From Candidatus Krumholzibacteriota bacterium (GTDB lineage Bacteria > Krumholzibacteriota > Krumholzibacteriia > JACNKJ01), in NCBI GenBank assembly GCA_016933175.1, contig JAFGBK010000005.1, positions 1-55,293 on the forward strand: a stretch of DNA of 55,293 bases, in the 5' to 3' direction. Made by a program: the position numbers and the translations under genes. The notes beneath the pieces are model-generated. The model was not told the origin of the DNA, ran no database searches, and saw only the letters and a program-made list of their open reading frames with translations. Shown piece by piece: positions 17,701-26,693 of this stretch. Position 1 is the stretch's first letter, and every line of letters starts with the position of its first letter.

Positions 17701-18968
17701 AGCTCCAGCCCGCCCGGCCGCCGGATCGACAGGCCCGTCAACCGGCGGAAATCCTCGCAGACCGGCGCCAGGCGCGATTCGTCTTCCGGATCCGAATAGT
17801 GGAAGATGAAGTGCTGGCGGAAGACCGGCGCGAGGTCCCGGGTCCAGTCGGCGCCCGCTGCCAGGCTGCGCTCCCGGAGCGCGTCGTTCAGCCGCCGGGA
17901 GCTGACCGCGGCGGCCAGATGCTCGCGAGCCCACAGGTCGGGGCGCAGGGTGTCGGCCCGGGGCAGGAAGGCCTCGAGCTGAGGTCCCAGCGGCCGCGCC
18001 GGATCGAGGAGCACCCCGGTCCGCTCGTTGATGTGCATGCGCGATCCGACGTGGGCGTCGCGATACATGCCCACCGGGGTGCCCGCCATCAGCGCCTCGA
18101 CGACGGCGACGCAGGATCCCTCGCGCCGGCTGAGCAGGCACTTCATGCGCGAGCGGGACAGGACGTCGCGAATGACCTGCTGGCTCGGCTCGTCGATGAT
18201 CGTGATCTGGTCGGCCACGCCGAAGGCCCGGGCCTCGGCGCGGATATCGTCCTGCGTCCGGCCGCGCCAGGGCACGCCCATCAGGCAGACGCGCGGCGGC
18301 ATCGTCATCTGGGCCATGGCCTCGAAGAGCCGCCAGTGGCGCTTGGCGCGGATCCACAGGGCCAGCATGCAGATGTCGAAATCCCTGTCCGCGCGGCGCG
18401 CGGGGTAGAGGTCGGCATTGACCCAGCTGGCGGCGTTGAAGGGCAGGGCCCAGCAGTGATCCCCCAGGGGCGCGTAGAGGGGAATCTCCCGCTCGTAGAA
18501 GGCGGGCAGCACGGCGTAGGGCCGTGTCGCTCTCGCGGCCAGGGCCAGCACGGCCGGGCGGAAGGCGTCGGAGCTGGGCAGGAAGCAGATCTGGTAGGCA
18601 CGTTCGATCGCAGCGAAGCGGTCCGAGCCGGCCAGCTTGGCCAGTTCGCGTTCGAAGGAGACGAGCAGGACGCCGCGCTCGTTCGGTCCCGCCGGCGCCT
18701 TGAGGATGATGCTGCGCTCGAGCGCGCCGCCCGTCGGCTCGCGCCGCGGAGCGGCGCGCGCGCGGGCCACCGCCTCGCCCAGCACGCGGGCCTGGCGGCC
18801 GCCGGCATCCAGGCGCCGCAGCAGATAGGGGTAGATCTTCAGCGGGCGCCTGGTGCGGGGCAGGCAGCGCGAGGCGAGCCAGATTCCGGCGCCGACGAGG
18901 CGCGCGACGGCGTCGCCCTGCAGGCCGTCCCGCAGCCGTAGCCGCCAGCGATGGACGAGGTGCGGCAC
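17697..18968 (-). CDS. Glycosyltransferase with GT4-like C-terminal domain
   Basis: This protein has 423 residues. The C-terminal half matches the Glycos_transf_1 fold: ICMLALWIRAKRHW (start of the domain), VADQITIIDEP, then SRREGSCVAVVEALMAGTPV with the E-x7-E type motif that binds the nucleotide-sugar donor. The N-terminal half is divergent. It probably transfers a sugar to a surface glycan on the cytoplasmic face of the membrane. GTG 18968 is chosen because GGAAGGAT lies about 8 bases before it. It stands alone after the sigma/membrane-protein pair, separated by a hairpin at 19002-19027. Confidence 0.7.
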   Translation of the reverse strand: MPHLVHRWRLRLRDGLQGDAVARLVGAGIWLASRCLPRTRRPLKIYPYLLRRLDAGGRQARVLGEAVARARAAPRREPTGGALERSIILKAPAGPNERGVLLVSFERELAKLAGSDRFAAIERAYQICFLPSSDAFRPAVLALAARATRPYAVLPAFYEREIPLYAPLGDHCWALPFNAASWVNADLYPARRADRDFDICMLALWIRAKRHWRLFEAMAQMTMPPRVCLMGVPWRGRTQDDIRAEARAFGVADQITIIDEPSQQVIRDVLSRSRMKCLLSRREGSCVAVVEALMAGTPVGMYRDAHVGSRMHINERTGVLLDPARPLGPQLEAFLPRADTLRPDLWAREHLAAAVSSRRLNDALRERSLAAGADWTRDLAPVFRQHFIFHYSDPEDESRLAPVCEDFRRLTGLSIRRPGGLEL

Positions 18969-19001
18969 GAGGCTGGATCCTTCCGCTGGAACCGCCGGGC
19001 T

Positions 19002-19027
19002 GGGGGCGGCGGACAGCCGCCGCCCCC
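19002..19027 (-). terminator. GC-rich hairpin after the sigma/membrane-protein pair
   Basis: GGGGGCGGC (19002-19010) pairs with GCCGCCCCC (19019-19027) just downstream of the minus-strand membrane protein stop. There is no U-tract. It may end the sigma-factor transcript before the glycosyltransferase gene. Confidence 0.4.
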
Positions 19028-19033
19028 GCCAAC

Positions 19034-19369
19034 CTAGCCAACGAGCCGGCCGTTCTGGAAGAGGAAAATGAGCGCGGCGAGGGCCGTGAAGAGCATGATC
19101 GCGGCCAGCACGATCCCCCCGCCGACGACCAGCAGCTTCAGCCGCGCGCGCTTGCGCGCCTCGTCCAGCAGGCGTCGCTCGGCGTCGGGGGACAGGCTCA
19201 GGGCCGGCATCACGCCGGACCGCCGCTCGCTCTCGCGCAGCGTCGCGGCGAAGGCGCCGTCCTCGGCCAGGAAGGCGTCCACCAGCGCCCGGCTGCCGGT
19301 GCTCGCCTCGTCCGCGCGAACCAGCGGCCAGAGATCGCTCACCACGTCTCGCGTCACTTCGTACATCAT
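19034..19369 (-). CDS. Single-pass membrane protein, putative anti-sigma partner
   Basis: This 111-residue protein has a soluble ~75-residue N-terminal part rich in Arg/Glu/Asp and a C-terminal segment LLVVGGGIVLAAIMLFTALA long enough to cross the membrane. Its ATG overlaps the stop of the upstream ECF sigma gene (ATGA), an arrangement typical of sigma/anti-sigma pairs. It lacks the His-x3-Cys-x2-Cys zinc motif of ZAS anti-sigma factors, and no known domain is evident. The regulator role is inferred only from position and topology. Confidence 0.65.
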   Translation of the reverse strand: MMYEVTRDVVSDLWPLVRADEASTGSRALVDAFLAEDGAFAATLRESERRSGVMPALSLSPDAERRLLDEARKRARLKLLVVGGGIVLAAIMLFTALAALIFLFQNGRLVG

Positions 19370-19854
19370 CGTGTCCTCCCTTGCGATTCAAGGCGATCCG
19401 CGAGCCGCAGGCGCGCGCGGTGGACCCTGACCTTGGCCGCCCCCGCCGTCGTCCCGAGGGCGGCCGCGATCTCCTCGTAGCTCAGTTCGTGATCGACGCG
19501 GAGCAGCAGCGCGGACCGCTCGCCCTCGGGCAGGACGGCGAGGGCCGAGAGCGCCGCCGCCAGGTGGTCCCGGTCGTCCAGGCGGCCGGCCGGATCGTTC
19601 TCCGGCGCGGCGATGTCCTCGGTCAGCGGGACCTCCCGCCGCCGCCGGCGCCGTCCGTTGAGGTAGGTGTTGCGGGCAATGGCCAGCAGGTAGGCGAGCG
19701 CGGTCCGGGTCTCGATGCGGGGCGCCCGCGTCAGGAGGCGCACGAAGGTCTCCGAAACGATGTCCTCGGCGGCGACGCGGTCCCCGCACAGGCCCAGGGC
19801 GAAGCGGAAGACGGATGATGCGTGCCGGCGGTAGAGTGTCTCGATATCGTTCAC
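19366..19854 (-). CDS. ECF RNA polymerase sigma factor
   Basis: This 162-residue sigma-70 family protein has region 2 at about residues 5-70 (YRRHASSVFRFALGL, AEDIVSETFVRLL, ALAYLLAIARNTYLN) and region 4 at about 100-155 (LPEGERSALLLRVDHELSYE, EIAAALGTTAGAAKVRVHRA). It starts at GTG 19854 with GGAGG 4 bases upstream. It overlaps the downstream membrane protein gene by 4 bp, its probable regulator. The signal and regulon are unknown. Confidence 0.9.
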   Translation of the reverse strand: MNDIETLYRRHASSVFRFALGLCGDRVAAEDIVSETFVRLLTRAPRIETRTALAYLLAIARNTYLNGRRRRRREVPLTEDIAAPENDPAGRLDDRDHLAAALSALAVLPEGERSALLLRVDHELSYEEIAAALGTTAGAAKVRVHRARLRLADRLESQGRTR

Positions 19855-19923
19855 GATGCCTCCGGCGAGAATACACGGCAGCGACCGGCGCGTTACATCT
19901 GCGGCTGTCGAAGGATCGGGGGA

Positions 19924-19948
19924 GCGGCCGCGCGAAACCCGCGGCCGC
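19924..19948 (-). terminator. Hairpin downstream of leuS
   Basis: GCGGCCGCG (19924-19932) and CGCGGCCGC (19940-19948) form a 9-bp stem around a 7-base loop, about 65 bases after the leuS stop on the minus strand. There is no strong U-tract. It separates leuS from the sigma gene. Confidence 0.4.
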
Positions 19949-20011
19949 GTGGATCCGGCGCTCCTGGCGCCACGAGCGGCGCAAGGCCGTGCGCCCGCGG
20001 CGCGGCGGCGA

Positions 20012-22426
<2,415 letters not shown>

Positions 22427-22475
22427 GGCGAGTCCTCGCCGCTGGAGTCCTTGGCTCGCGTGTTCGGAAACAAGG

Positions 22476-22505
22476 TTTATACCCCCTGCCGCGCGAGCCT
22501 GCAAG
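22476..22505 (-). promoter_or_regulatory. Sigma70 promoter for leuS
   Basis: On the minus strand, TTGCAA (22500-22505), 18 bp, TATAAA (22476-22481). Predicted transcription begins about 45 bases before the leuS ATG. It is divergent from the promoter of the first duplicated secreted-protein gene. Confidence 0.6.
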
Positions 22506-22535
22506 GGATTGGCCGCCGCGGATTCCGAAATTGCT

Positions 22536-22565
22536 GCCCGCGGCGTCGGGAAGGCTGGTATAATT
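22536..22565 (+). promoter_or_regulatory. Promoter of the first duplicated secreted-protein gene
   Basis: A perfect TATAAT at 22560-22565 is preceded, 18 bp away, by TGCCCG. The same arrangement (TGCCTG-18-TACAAT) recurs before the second copy, so the promoter was duplicated with the gene. The -10 call is strong; the -35 call is weak. Confidence 0.6.
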
Positions 22566-22608
22566 CGAGTGTGATCCGTGCCGGATCACGCCACCGCGGG
22601 AGGTCCCC

Positions 22609-23214
22609 ATGAGCCATCTGCGAATGATCTTCCTGGCGATGGTCCTGGTGCTCGCGCTGCCGGCCGCTGCCGGCGCCTACACGATGCTCCTGGACATCGA
22701 CATCGACGACGATCCCACCACCCTCAACGTGTCGACGCCGCTGACCGAGGCGACGGTCAAGCTGGTCCTGGCGCCCGACTTCGTGAACGAACCCATCACC
22801 TACATCGAGTTCGGCCTGGGCGGCACCTGCTACGACTGCTGGGACTACGGCCACAACTACGGCACCGGCTGCGATCTCTTCAACAGCTGGGAGAATTGGA
22901 TCCTGGACCCGCGCTTCGAGAGCAGCGGCCACGACGCGGCCCTGTGCATCGACTGCATGGGAAATCCCGGCTGGCATCACTTCTTCTACGCCACGGCGGC
23001 CGGCGGGGGCTTCCAGCTCGCGGGCCCCACCTTCATCCACACCTTCGAGGCCTGGGTGAACGAGAACATCCCCGAGCCCTGCATGGTGCCGCCGGCCGAC
23101 CTGATGACCTTCAACGACATCTGGGAGACCAACACGGTCGGCAACACCATCCTGCTGGACTTCACGACGGCGGCGCGGGACGGCAGCTGGAGCGCGGTCA
23201 AGTCCCTCTACTGA
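22609..23214 (+). CDS. Novel secreted protein, first copy of a tandem pair
   Basis: This 201-residue protein has a clear signal peptide (about 1-23, cut after AAAGA) and a mature acidic domain starting YTMLLDIDIDDDPTTLN. Its paralog at 23392 shares most of the sequence: LDIDIDDDPTTLN, STPL, LVLAPD, LGG-C-x2-C, DPRFESS, AGPTFIH or SGPTFIH, VLDFTTA-type and VKSLY. Cysteines in the GTCYDCWD region may form a disulfide. No known domain was recognised. Ribosome site GGGAGG precedes the ATG. It is probably periplasmic or exported, of unknown role. Confidence 0.85.
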   Translation: MSHLRMIFLAMVLVLALPAAAGAYTMLLDIDIDDDPTTLNVSTPLTEATVKLVLAPDFVNEPITYIEFGLGGTCYDCWDYGHNYGTGCDLFNSWENWILDPRFESSGHDAALCIDCMGNPGWHHFFYATAAGGGFQLAGPTFIHTFEAWVNENIPEPCMVPPADLMTFNDIWETNTVGNTILLDFTTAARDGSWSAVKSLY

Positions 23215-23276
23215 TCCCCGGACCCCGCCGTCCCTTGGCGGCGAAGGCAGGCAGACCGAGGCGGGCTCCCTCCCTG
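23208..23276 (-). pseudogene. Decayed duplicate of the mutY 3' end
   Basis: Read on the minus strand, this segment encodes RE-ARLGLPAFA-K, matching the C-terminus of the intact MutY at 23994-24062. It then goes out of frame by a one-base deletion near the former stop. It lies after the first copy of the duplicated secreted-protein gene at exactly the place where the second copy meets the real mutY. It therefore marks how far the tandem duplication extended. Confidence 0.75.
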
Positions 23277-23286
23277 GAGCCCGCCT
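23259..23286 (+). terminator. Terminator hairpin after the first secreted-protein copy
   Basis: AGGCGGGCTCC (23259-23269) and GGAGCCCGCCT (23276-23286) pair over 11 bp around a 6-base loop, followed by TCCTGCATT. The matching position after the second copy (24047-24072) keeps a shorter stem. Confidence 0.6.
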
Positions 23287-23317
23287 TCCTGCATTCGGCC
23301 GCGAATCCCGAAAACGC

Positions 23318-23347
23318 TGCCTGCGGCGGCGCCGCTGCTGGTACAAT
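23318..23347 (+). promoter_or_regulatory. Promoter of the second duplicated secreted-protein gene
   Basis: TACAAT at 23342-23347 with TGCCTG 18 bp upstream at 23318-23323, aligned with the TATAAT promoter of the first copy. Confidence 0.5.
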
Positions 23348-23391
23348 TAAAGAGCGATCCATGCCGGATCACGACACTGCGGGAGGTCCCC

Positions 23392-24000
23392 ATGAAGCGT
23401 TCGCGAACGATCTACCTGGCGATGATCTTGGTGCTCGCGCTGCCGGCCGCGTCCGCCGCCTACACGGTGCTCCTGGACATCGACATCGACGACGATCCCA
23501 CCACCCTCAACGAATCGACGCCGCTGTCCGCGGCCACGATCATGCTGGTCCTGGCGCCGGACTACCCGAACGAGACGATCACCCTGGTCGAGTTCGCCCT
23601 GGGCGGCGCCTGCCTCAATTGCTACGACTTCAACTACGGCTGGAACTACGGCGTCGTGTTCAACATCCTCTGGGGCGACTGGATCACGGACCCGCGCTTC
23701 GAGAGCAGCATCCACGACGGCATCCTGTACGCGGGCTGCATGGGCAATCCCAGCGCCCACGAGATCTTCTCCGCCACGGCGGCCGACGAGGGCTTCCAGC
23801 TCTCCGGCCCCACCTTCATCCACGCCTTCCCGGCCCAGGTCAACGAGAACATCGACACCGAGTTCTGCCCGGTGCCGGAGCGCACCCTGACGACCTTCAA
23901 CAACATCTGGGAGGAGTGGGTGGAAGGCAACACCGTCGTGCTGGACTTCACGACGGCGACGCGGGACGGCAACTGGAGCGTGGTCAAGTCCCTCTACTGA
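23392..24000 (+). CDS. Novel secreted protein, second copy of a tandem pair
   Basis: This 202-residue protein has the same architecture as the protein at 22609: a signal peptide ending in ASAA, then YTVLLDIDIDDDPTTLN, LVLAPDYPNETIT, GACLNCYDF, DPRFESS, SGPTFIHAF, and a C-terminal SVVKSLY. The two starts are exactly 783 bases apart. No known family was recognised. Its stop overlaps the stop of the convergent mutY by 7 bases, and its transcript would run antisense into mutY up to the hairpin at 24047-24072. Confidence 0.85.
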   Translation: MKRSRTIYLAMILVLALPAASAAYTVLLDIDIDDDPTTLNESTPLSAATIMLVLAPDYPNETITLVEFALGGACLNCYDFNYGWNYGVVFNILWGDWITDPRFESSIHDGILYAGCMGNPSAHEIFSATAADEGFQLSGPTFIHAFPAQVNENIDTEFCPVPERTLTTFNNIWEEWVEGNTVVLDFTTATRDGNWSVVKSLY

Positions 24001-25049
24001 TCCCCGAACCTCGCCAGCGCCTTCGTGGCGAAGGCGGGCAGACCGAGGCGGGCTCGCTCCCGGGGGCCCGCCCATTTGTATTCGGGGGCGCCCTCACGGT
24101 CCAGCAGCTCGGCCCGCGCCGCCACCACCTCCTGCTCCAGCCGGTAGCGCGTGTGTCCGTGGGTGAGGGTCCCCAGCCGCCGCGCGCCCCGCAGGCGCAG
24201 GCCCAGGCCGGCCCAGCCCTCCCGGCTCAGCTCGCCGGCGCCGTCCAGGACGCGGTAGGGCAGGTTCCACAGGCCGCCCAGGAAGGGCCGCTCGCCGCGG
24301 CTGAGGAGCACCGCCTCGCCCTCGCGGCAGAGGGCCACCTGCAGGCGCAGCGTCCGGGGCGCGGCGCCAGGCGTCCGCTCGGGCCAGACCAGGGGATCCC
24401 CGGCCGCCCGTGCCCGGCAGGCGGCGGCCAGGGGGCAGGCGGCGCAGTCGGCGGCGCCGGGCCGGCAGACGCGGGCGCCCAGCTCCATGATGGCCTGGTT
24501 GACGTCGCCGGGGCGCGCGCCGGCGGCCAGTTCGCCCAGCAGGTCCCACAGCCGGCCCTTGAGGGGCTGGCGCGCGGGATCGCCCGCCAGGGCGTGGAGG
24601 CGGCACAGGACGCGGACGCCGTTGCCGTCCAGGGCCGGCGCCGGCCTCCCGAAGGCGATGCTCGCCACGGCCCCCGCCGTGTAGCGCCCCACCCCCGGCA
24701 GGCGCTCCCAGTCGGCGGCCTCCCGGGGCAGGCGCCCGCCCGCGGCCGCGACCTGCCGCGCCGCCCGGTGGAGGTTGCGCGCGCGGCGGTAGTATCCCAG
24801 GCCGCTCCAGGCGGCCAGGATCTCCTCCTCCCCGGCGGCGGCCAGGCTCGCCAGGTCCGGAAAGCGCGCCGTGAAGCGCTCGAAGTAGGGGATGACCGTC
24901 GCCACCTGGGTCTGCTGGAGCATGATCTCCGAGATCCAGACGCGGTACGGCGCTGGATCCTCCCGCCAGGGCATGGGGCGCCGGTGGCGGTCGAACCAGG
25001 CCAGCAGGCGGCGCCTGAGGCGCGCGGGATCGCGGTGGTTCGGGGACAC
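23994..25049 (-). CDS. mutY: A/G-specific adenine DNA glycosylase
   Basis: This 351-residue protein excises adenine mispaired with 8-oxoguanine. It has the catalytic Glu in SEIMLQQTQV, the helix-hairpin-helix LPGVGRYTAGAVASIAFG and the catalytic Asp in PALDGNGVRVLCRL. The [4Fe-4S] ligands are spaced Cys-x6-Cys-x2-Cys-x5-Cys. A Nudix-like C-terminal domain (about 225-350) includes FLGGLWNLPYRV and ends LGLPAFATKALARF. GTG 25049 is preferred because GGGGAGG lies 5 bases before it; an in-frame ATG 18 bases further upstream is the alternative. The last ~25 codons lie antisense to the terminator region of the neighbouring secreted-protein gene. Confidence 0.95.
   Translation of the reverse strand: MSPNHRDPARLRRRLLAWFDRHRRPMPWREDPAPYRVWISEIMLQQTQVATVIPYFERFTARFPDLASLAAAGEEEILAAWSGLGYYRRARNLHRAARQVAAAGGRLPREAADWERLPGVGRYTAGAVASIAFGRPAPALDGNGVRVLCRLHALAGDPARQPLKGRLWDLLGELAAGARPGDVNQAIMELGARVCRPGAADCAACPLAAACRARAAGDPLVWPERTPGAAPRTLRLQVALCREGEAVLLSRGERPFLGGLWNLPYRVLDGAGELSREGWAGLGLRLRGARRLGTLTHGHTRYRLEQEVVAARAELLDREGAPEYKWAGPRERARLGLPAFATKALARFGDQ
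24047..24072 (+). terminator. Terminator hairpin of the second secreted-protein copy, inside mutY
   Basis: GGCGGGC (24047-24053) and GCCCGCC (24066-24072) are followed by CATTTGTATT. It lies within the 3' coding part of mutY on the opposite strand and corresponds to the hairpin at 23259-23286. Confidence 0.45.
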
Positions 25050-25088
25050 GGGGACCTCCCCTGGCATCCTAGCCGCAGGCGCCGGGCG

Positions 25089-25162
25089 GGGCAAGGCGCC
25101 CGCCGGGGCGGGCGCGATGATCTGGGCAGGGCAAGGCGCCCGCCGGGGCGGGCGCGATGATC
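25089..25162. repeat. Two identical 34-bp direct repeats, each holding a terminator-like hairpin
   Basis: Positions 25089-25122 and 25129-25162 are identical over 34 bp (period 40). Each contains GCGCCCGCC and GGCGGGCGC arms (first copy 25096-25104 and 25107-25115), a very stable hairpin. They lie directly downstream of the minus-strand PP2C phosphatase gene and before mutY. A duplicated terminator is the simplest reading. Confidence 0.7.
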
Positions 25163-25194
25163 CGTGCGGGAAAGGCTCCGGCCGCCAGGGCGTT

Positions 25195-26394
25195 TCAGAC
25201 GGGCTTGACCACGACGACCGTGACGTCGTCCTGCCAGGGGGCGCCGGCCCCGAAGCGGTTGGCCTCGTCGAGGATGCGAACGGCCGTCTCCGCGGCGGAG
25301 CGGCGGTAGCAGTCGCGGAAGAGCTGGATGAGCCGGGCCTCGCCGAACTCCAGGCCGTCGGCGCTGCGCTCCACCACGCCATCGGTGTAGAGCAGGAGCT
25401 GGGAGCCGGGCCCCACCCGCGTGAAGCCGCGCTGGTAGGTCGCCGTGGCCGTGGGGCCCAGGATCACGCCGCCCGTGCCCAGGCGCTCGACCTCGCGCCC
25501 CCCCTCGCGGACGAGCACAGGCTCGCAGTGGCCGGCGTTGACGTAGATCAGGTTCCCGTTCCGCTCCAGCTCCGCATAGAACAGGCTCACGAAGCGCGTG
25601 GCCAGGCGGCTCGCGTGGATCACCTTGTTGAGCCGCGCCATGACGGCGGTGATCTTCATCTCCTTCTCGACGCCCATGCGCAGGCCGGTCACGACGTCGC
25701 GGGCCTGCAGGGCGGCCGGCAGGCCGTGGCCGCTGGCGTCCCCGATGGCGATGCCGAGGGACTCGACGCCCAGGTCGATGAAGTCATGGATGTCGCCGCC
25801 CACCTCGGCCGCCTCGGCGAAGGCCGTGCGCGCGGCGATGTCGAAGCCCTCGAAACGCGGCGGGTAGCGCGGCAGCAGGCTGAGCTGGATGGCCTGGGCC
25901 TCTCCCAGCTCGGCCTCCATGGTGGACTGGCGCAGCTTCAGGCTGAGGCTGTGCTGGATGGTGCTGAGGGCGAACTGGAGGGTCGCCTCGTCCACATCCG
26001 CACGGATGCCGCAGGAGACCAGGTAGCGCCCGTCGTCCAGGGCCATGGCGGCGTAGTTGCGCACCTGGAAGCGTTCCTCCAGCGCGCTATCGTAGCCGGG
26101 GAAGTCCTCGTGGATGGTGACCAGCCGGTCGCGCAGGATGGCCTCCAGGGGCGGATAGGAGGCGGGGATGCGGATGCCGTGCAGGTCCTGGCCGGCCTGG
26201 CCCGTGGCGTGCACGCAGACGTACTCGGCGCCCTCGCGCAGGTAGAGACGGCCGCTGGTGATGCCGATGCTCTCCTGGAAGGCCTCGACGATGCGGTCCA
26301 CCATGCGCGCCAGCGCCCGGTGCGGGTGCTTCTCGTCCTCGATGGCGCCCAGCAGGGCGTCGAGGCTGCGGTAGAATTCCTTCTGCTTGAACAT
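25195..26394 (-). CDS. GAF domain-containing PP2C/SpoIIE-type protein phosphatase
   Basis: This 399-residue protein has a GAF-like sensor region at about residues 25-170 (LVTIHEDFPGYDSALEERF) and a short coiled-coil linker. A SpoIIE/RsbU-type PP2C domain follows at about 195-399. Metal-binding and catalytic motifs are VGGDIHDFIDLG, IAIGDASGHGLPAAL, YVNAGHCEPVLVR, LLLYTDGVVE and WQDDVTVVVVK. Such proteins dephosphorylate anti-anti-sigma factors or other Ser/Thr phosphoproteins in response to a signal sensed by the GAF domain. ATG 26394 is 4 bases after the stop of the selenoprotein gene, so the two are likely co-translated. No STAS or HPK-type kinase partner is in the window. Confidence 0.9.
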   Translation of the reverse strand: MFKQKEFYRSLDALLGAIEDEKHPHRALARMVDRIVEAFQESIGITSGRLYLREGAEYVCVHATGQAGQDLHGIRIPASYPPLEAILRDRLVTIHEDFPGYDSALEERFQVRNYAAMALDDGRYLVSCGIRADVDEATLQFALSTIQHSLSLKLRQSTMEAELGEAQAIQLSLLPRYPPRFEGFDIAARTAFAEAAEVGGDIHDFIDLGVESLGIAIGDASGHGLPAALQARDVVTGLRMGVEKEMKITAVMARLNKVIHASRLATRFVSLFYAELERNGNLIYVNAGHCEPVLVREGGREVERLGTGGVILGPTATATYQRGFTRVGPGSQLLLYTDGVVERSADGLEFGEARLIQLFRDCYRRSAAETAVRILDEANRFGAGAPWQDDVTVVVVKPV

Positions 26395-26398
26395 GGAT

Positions 26399-26635
26399 TC
26401 AGAGGCGCTGAGCGATGCCGGCGAAGACCTCGTCGTCCTCGGGGAAACGGCCCTGCGCCTTCTTGGAGAAGAGCCGGGCACCGCCGAAGACCACCTCGAA
26501 GACGCCGCCATCCGATGGGATGAGCCGCGGCGTGATGCCGAAGCGGGACTCGATCCGTGCCGCCAGACCGGCGGCCGTCGGCCCGTAGTTTCACATCTGG
26601 CAGTACTCGATGGTCAGCTCGGGCGCGTCGCTCAC
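26399..26635 (-). CDS. SelW-like (Rdx family) selenoprotein with CxxU motif, in-frame TGA read as selenocysteine
   Basis: The gene starts at GTG 26635 with AAGGGAG upstream. Codons 1-14 read MSDAPELTIEYCQM, codon 15 is TGA (26591-26593), and the same frame continues 63 codons to a TGA stop at 26399. Read through as Sec, the 78-residue product has beta-strand, Cys12-x-x-Sec15, then NYGPTAAGLAARIESRFGI. It ends with GGVFEVVFGGARLFSKK and GRFPEDDEV, the full pattern of the SelT/SelW/SelH (Rdx) thioredoxin-like redox family. Sec sits exactly at the family's redox position. A bSECIS-like hairpin lies 15 nt after the TGA. It lies between the P-type ATPase gene and the phosphatase gene on the same strand. 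A sequencing error (TGC to TGA) is the main alternative. Confidence 0.85.
26555..26581 (-). promoter_or_regulatory. Bacterial SECIS-like hairpin in the selW-like gene
   Basis: On the minus strand, GCCGCC-GGUCU-GGCGGC forms a 6-bp stem with a 5-base loop (loop at 26565-26569), and a lower CCG/CGG helix lies beyond a small internal loop. The loop begins 22 nt after the UGA. A GGUCU loop at about this distance is what SelB recognises in E. coli fdhF (established for that gene). The stem and loop are seen directly; the function is inferred. Confidence 0.75.
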
Positions 26636-26693
26636 GACCCATCTCCCTTCCGGTGGCGAGGCGGAGGCAGGAAAGCATGCCCCCGGGCTCCTG

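Noticed and set aside
19871-19897. TGTAAC-15-GTGTAT on the minus strand upstream of the first ECF sigma gene, as a possible self-promoter.
   Set aside because: It would start transcription about 10 bases before the GTG, leaving the ribosome site at the very 5' end, and it does not match the GAAACC-CGACTC pattern of the other ECF system. A different ECF group could still use it, but the evidence is too thin.
26399-26635. Reading the segment as a 14-residue peptide followed by non-coding leader of the phosphatase gene.
   Set aside because: The frame after the TGA keeps strong G/C third positions and the complete Rdx-family C-terminal pattern, which a non-coding leader would not have.
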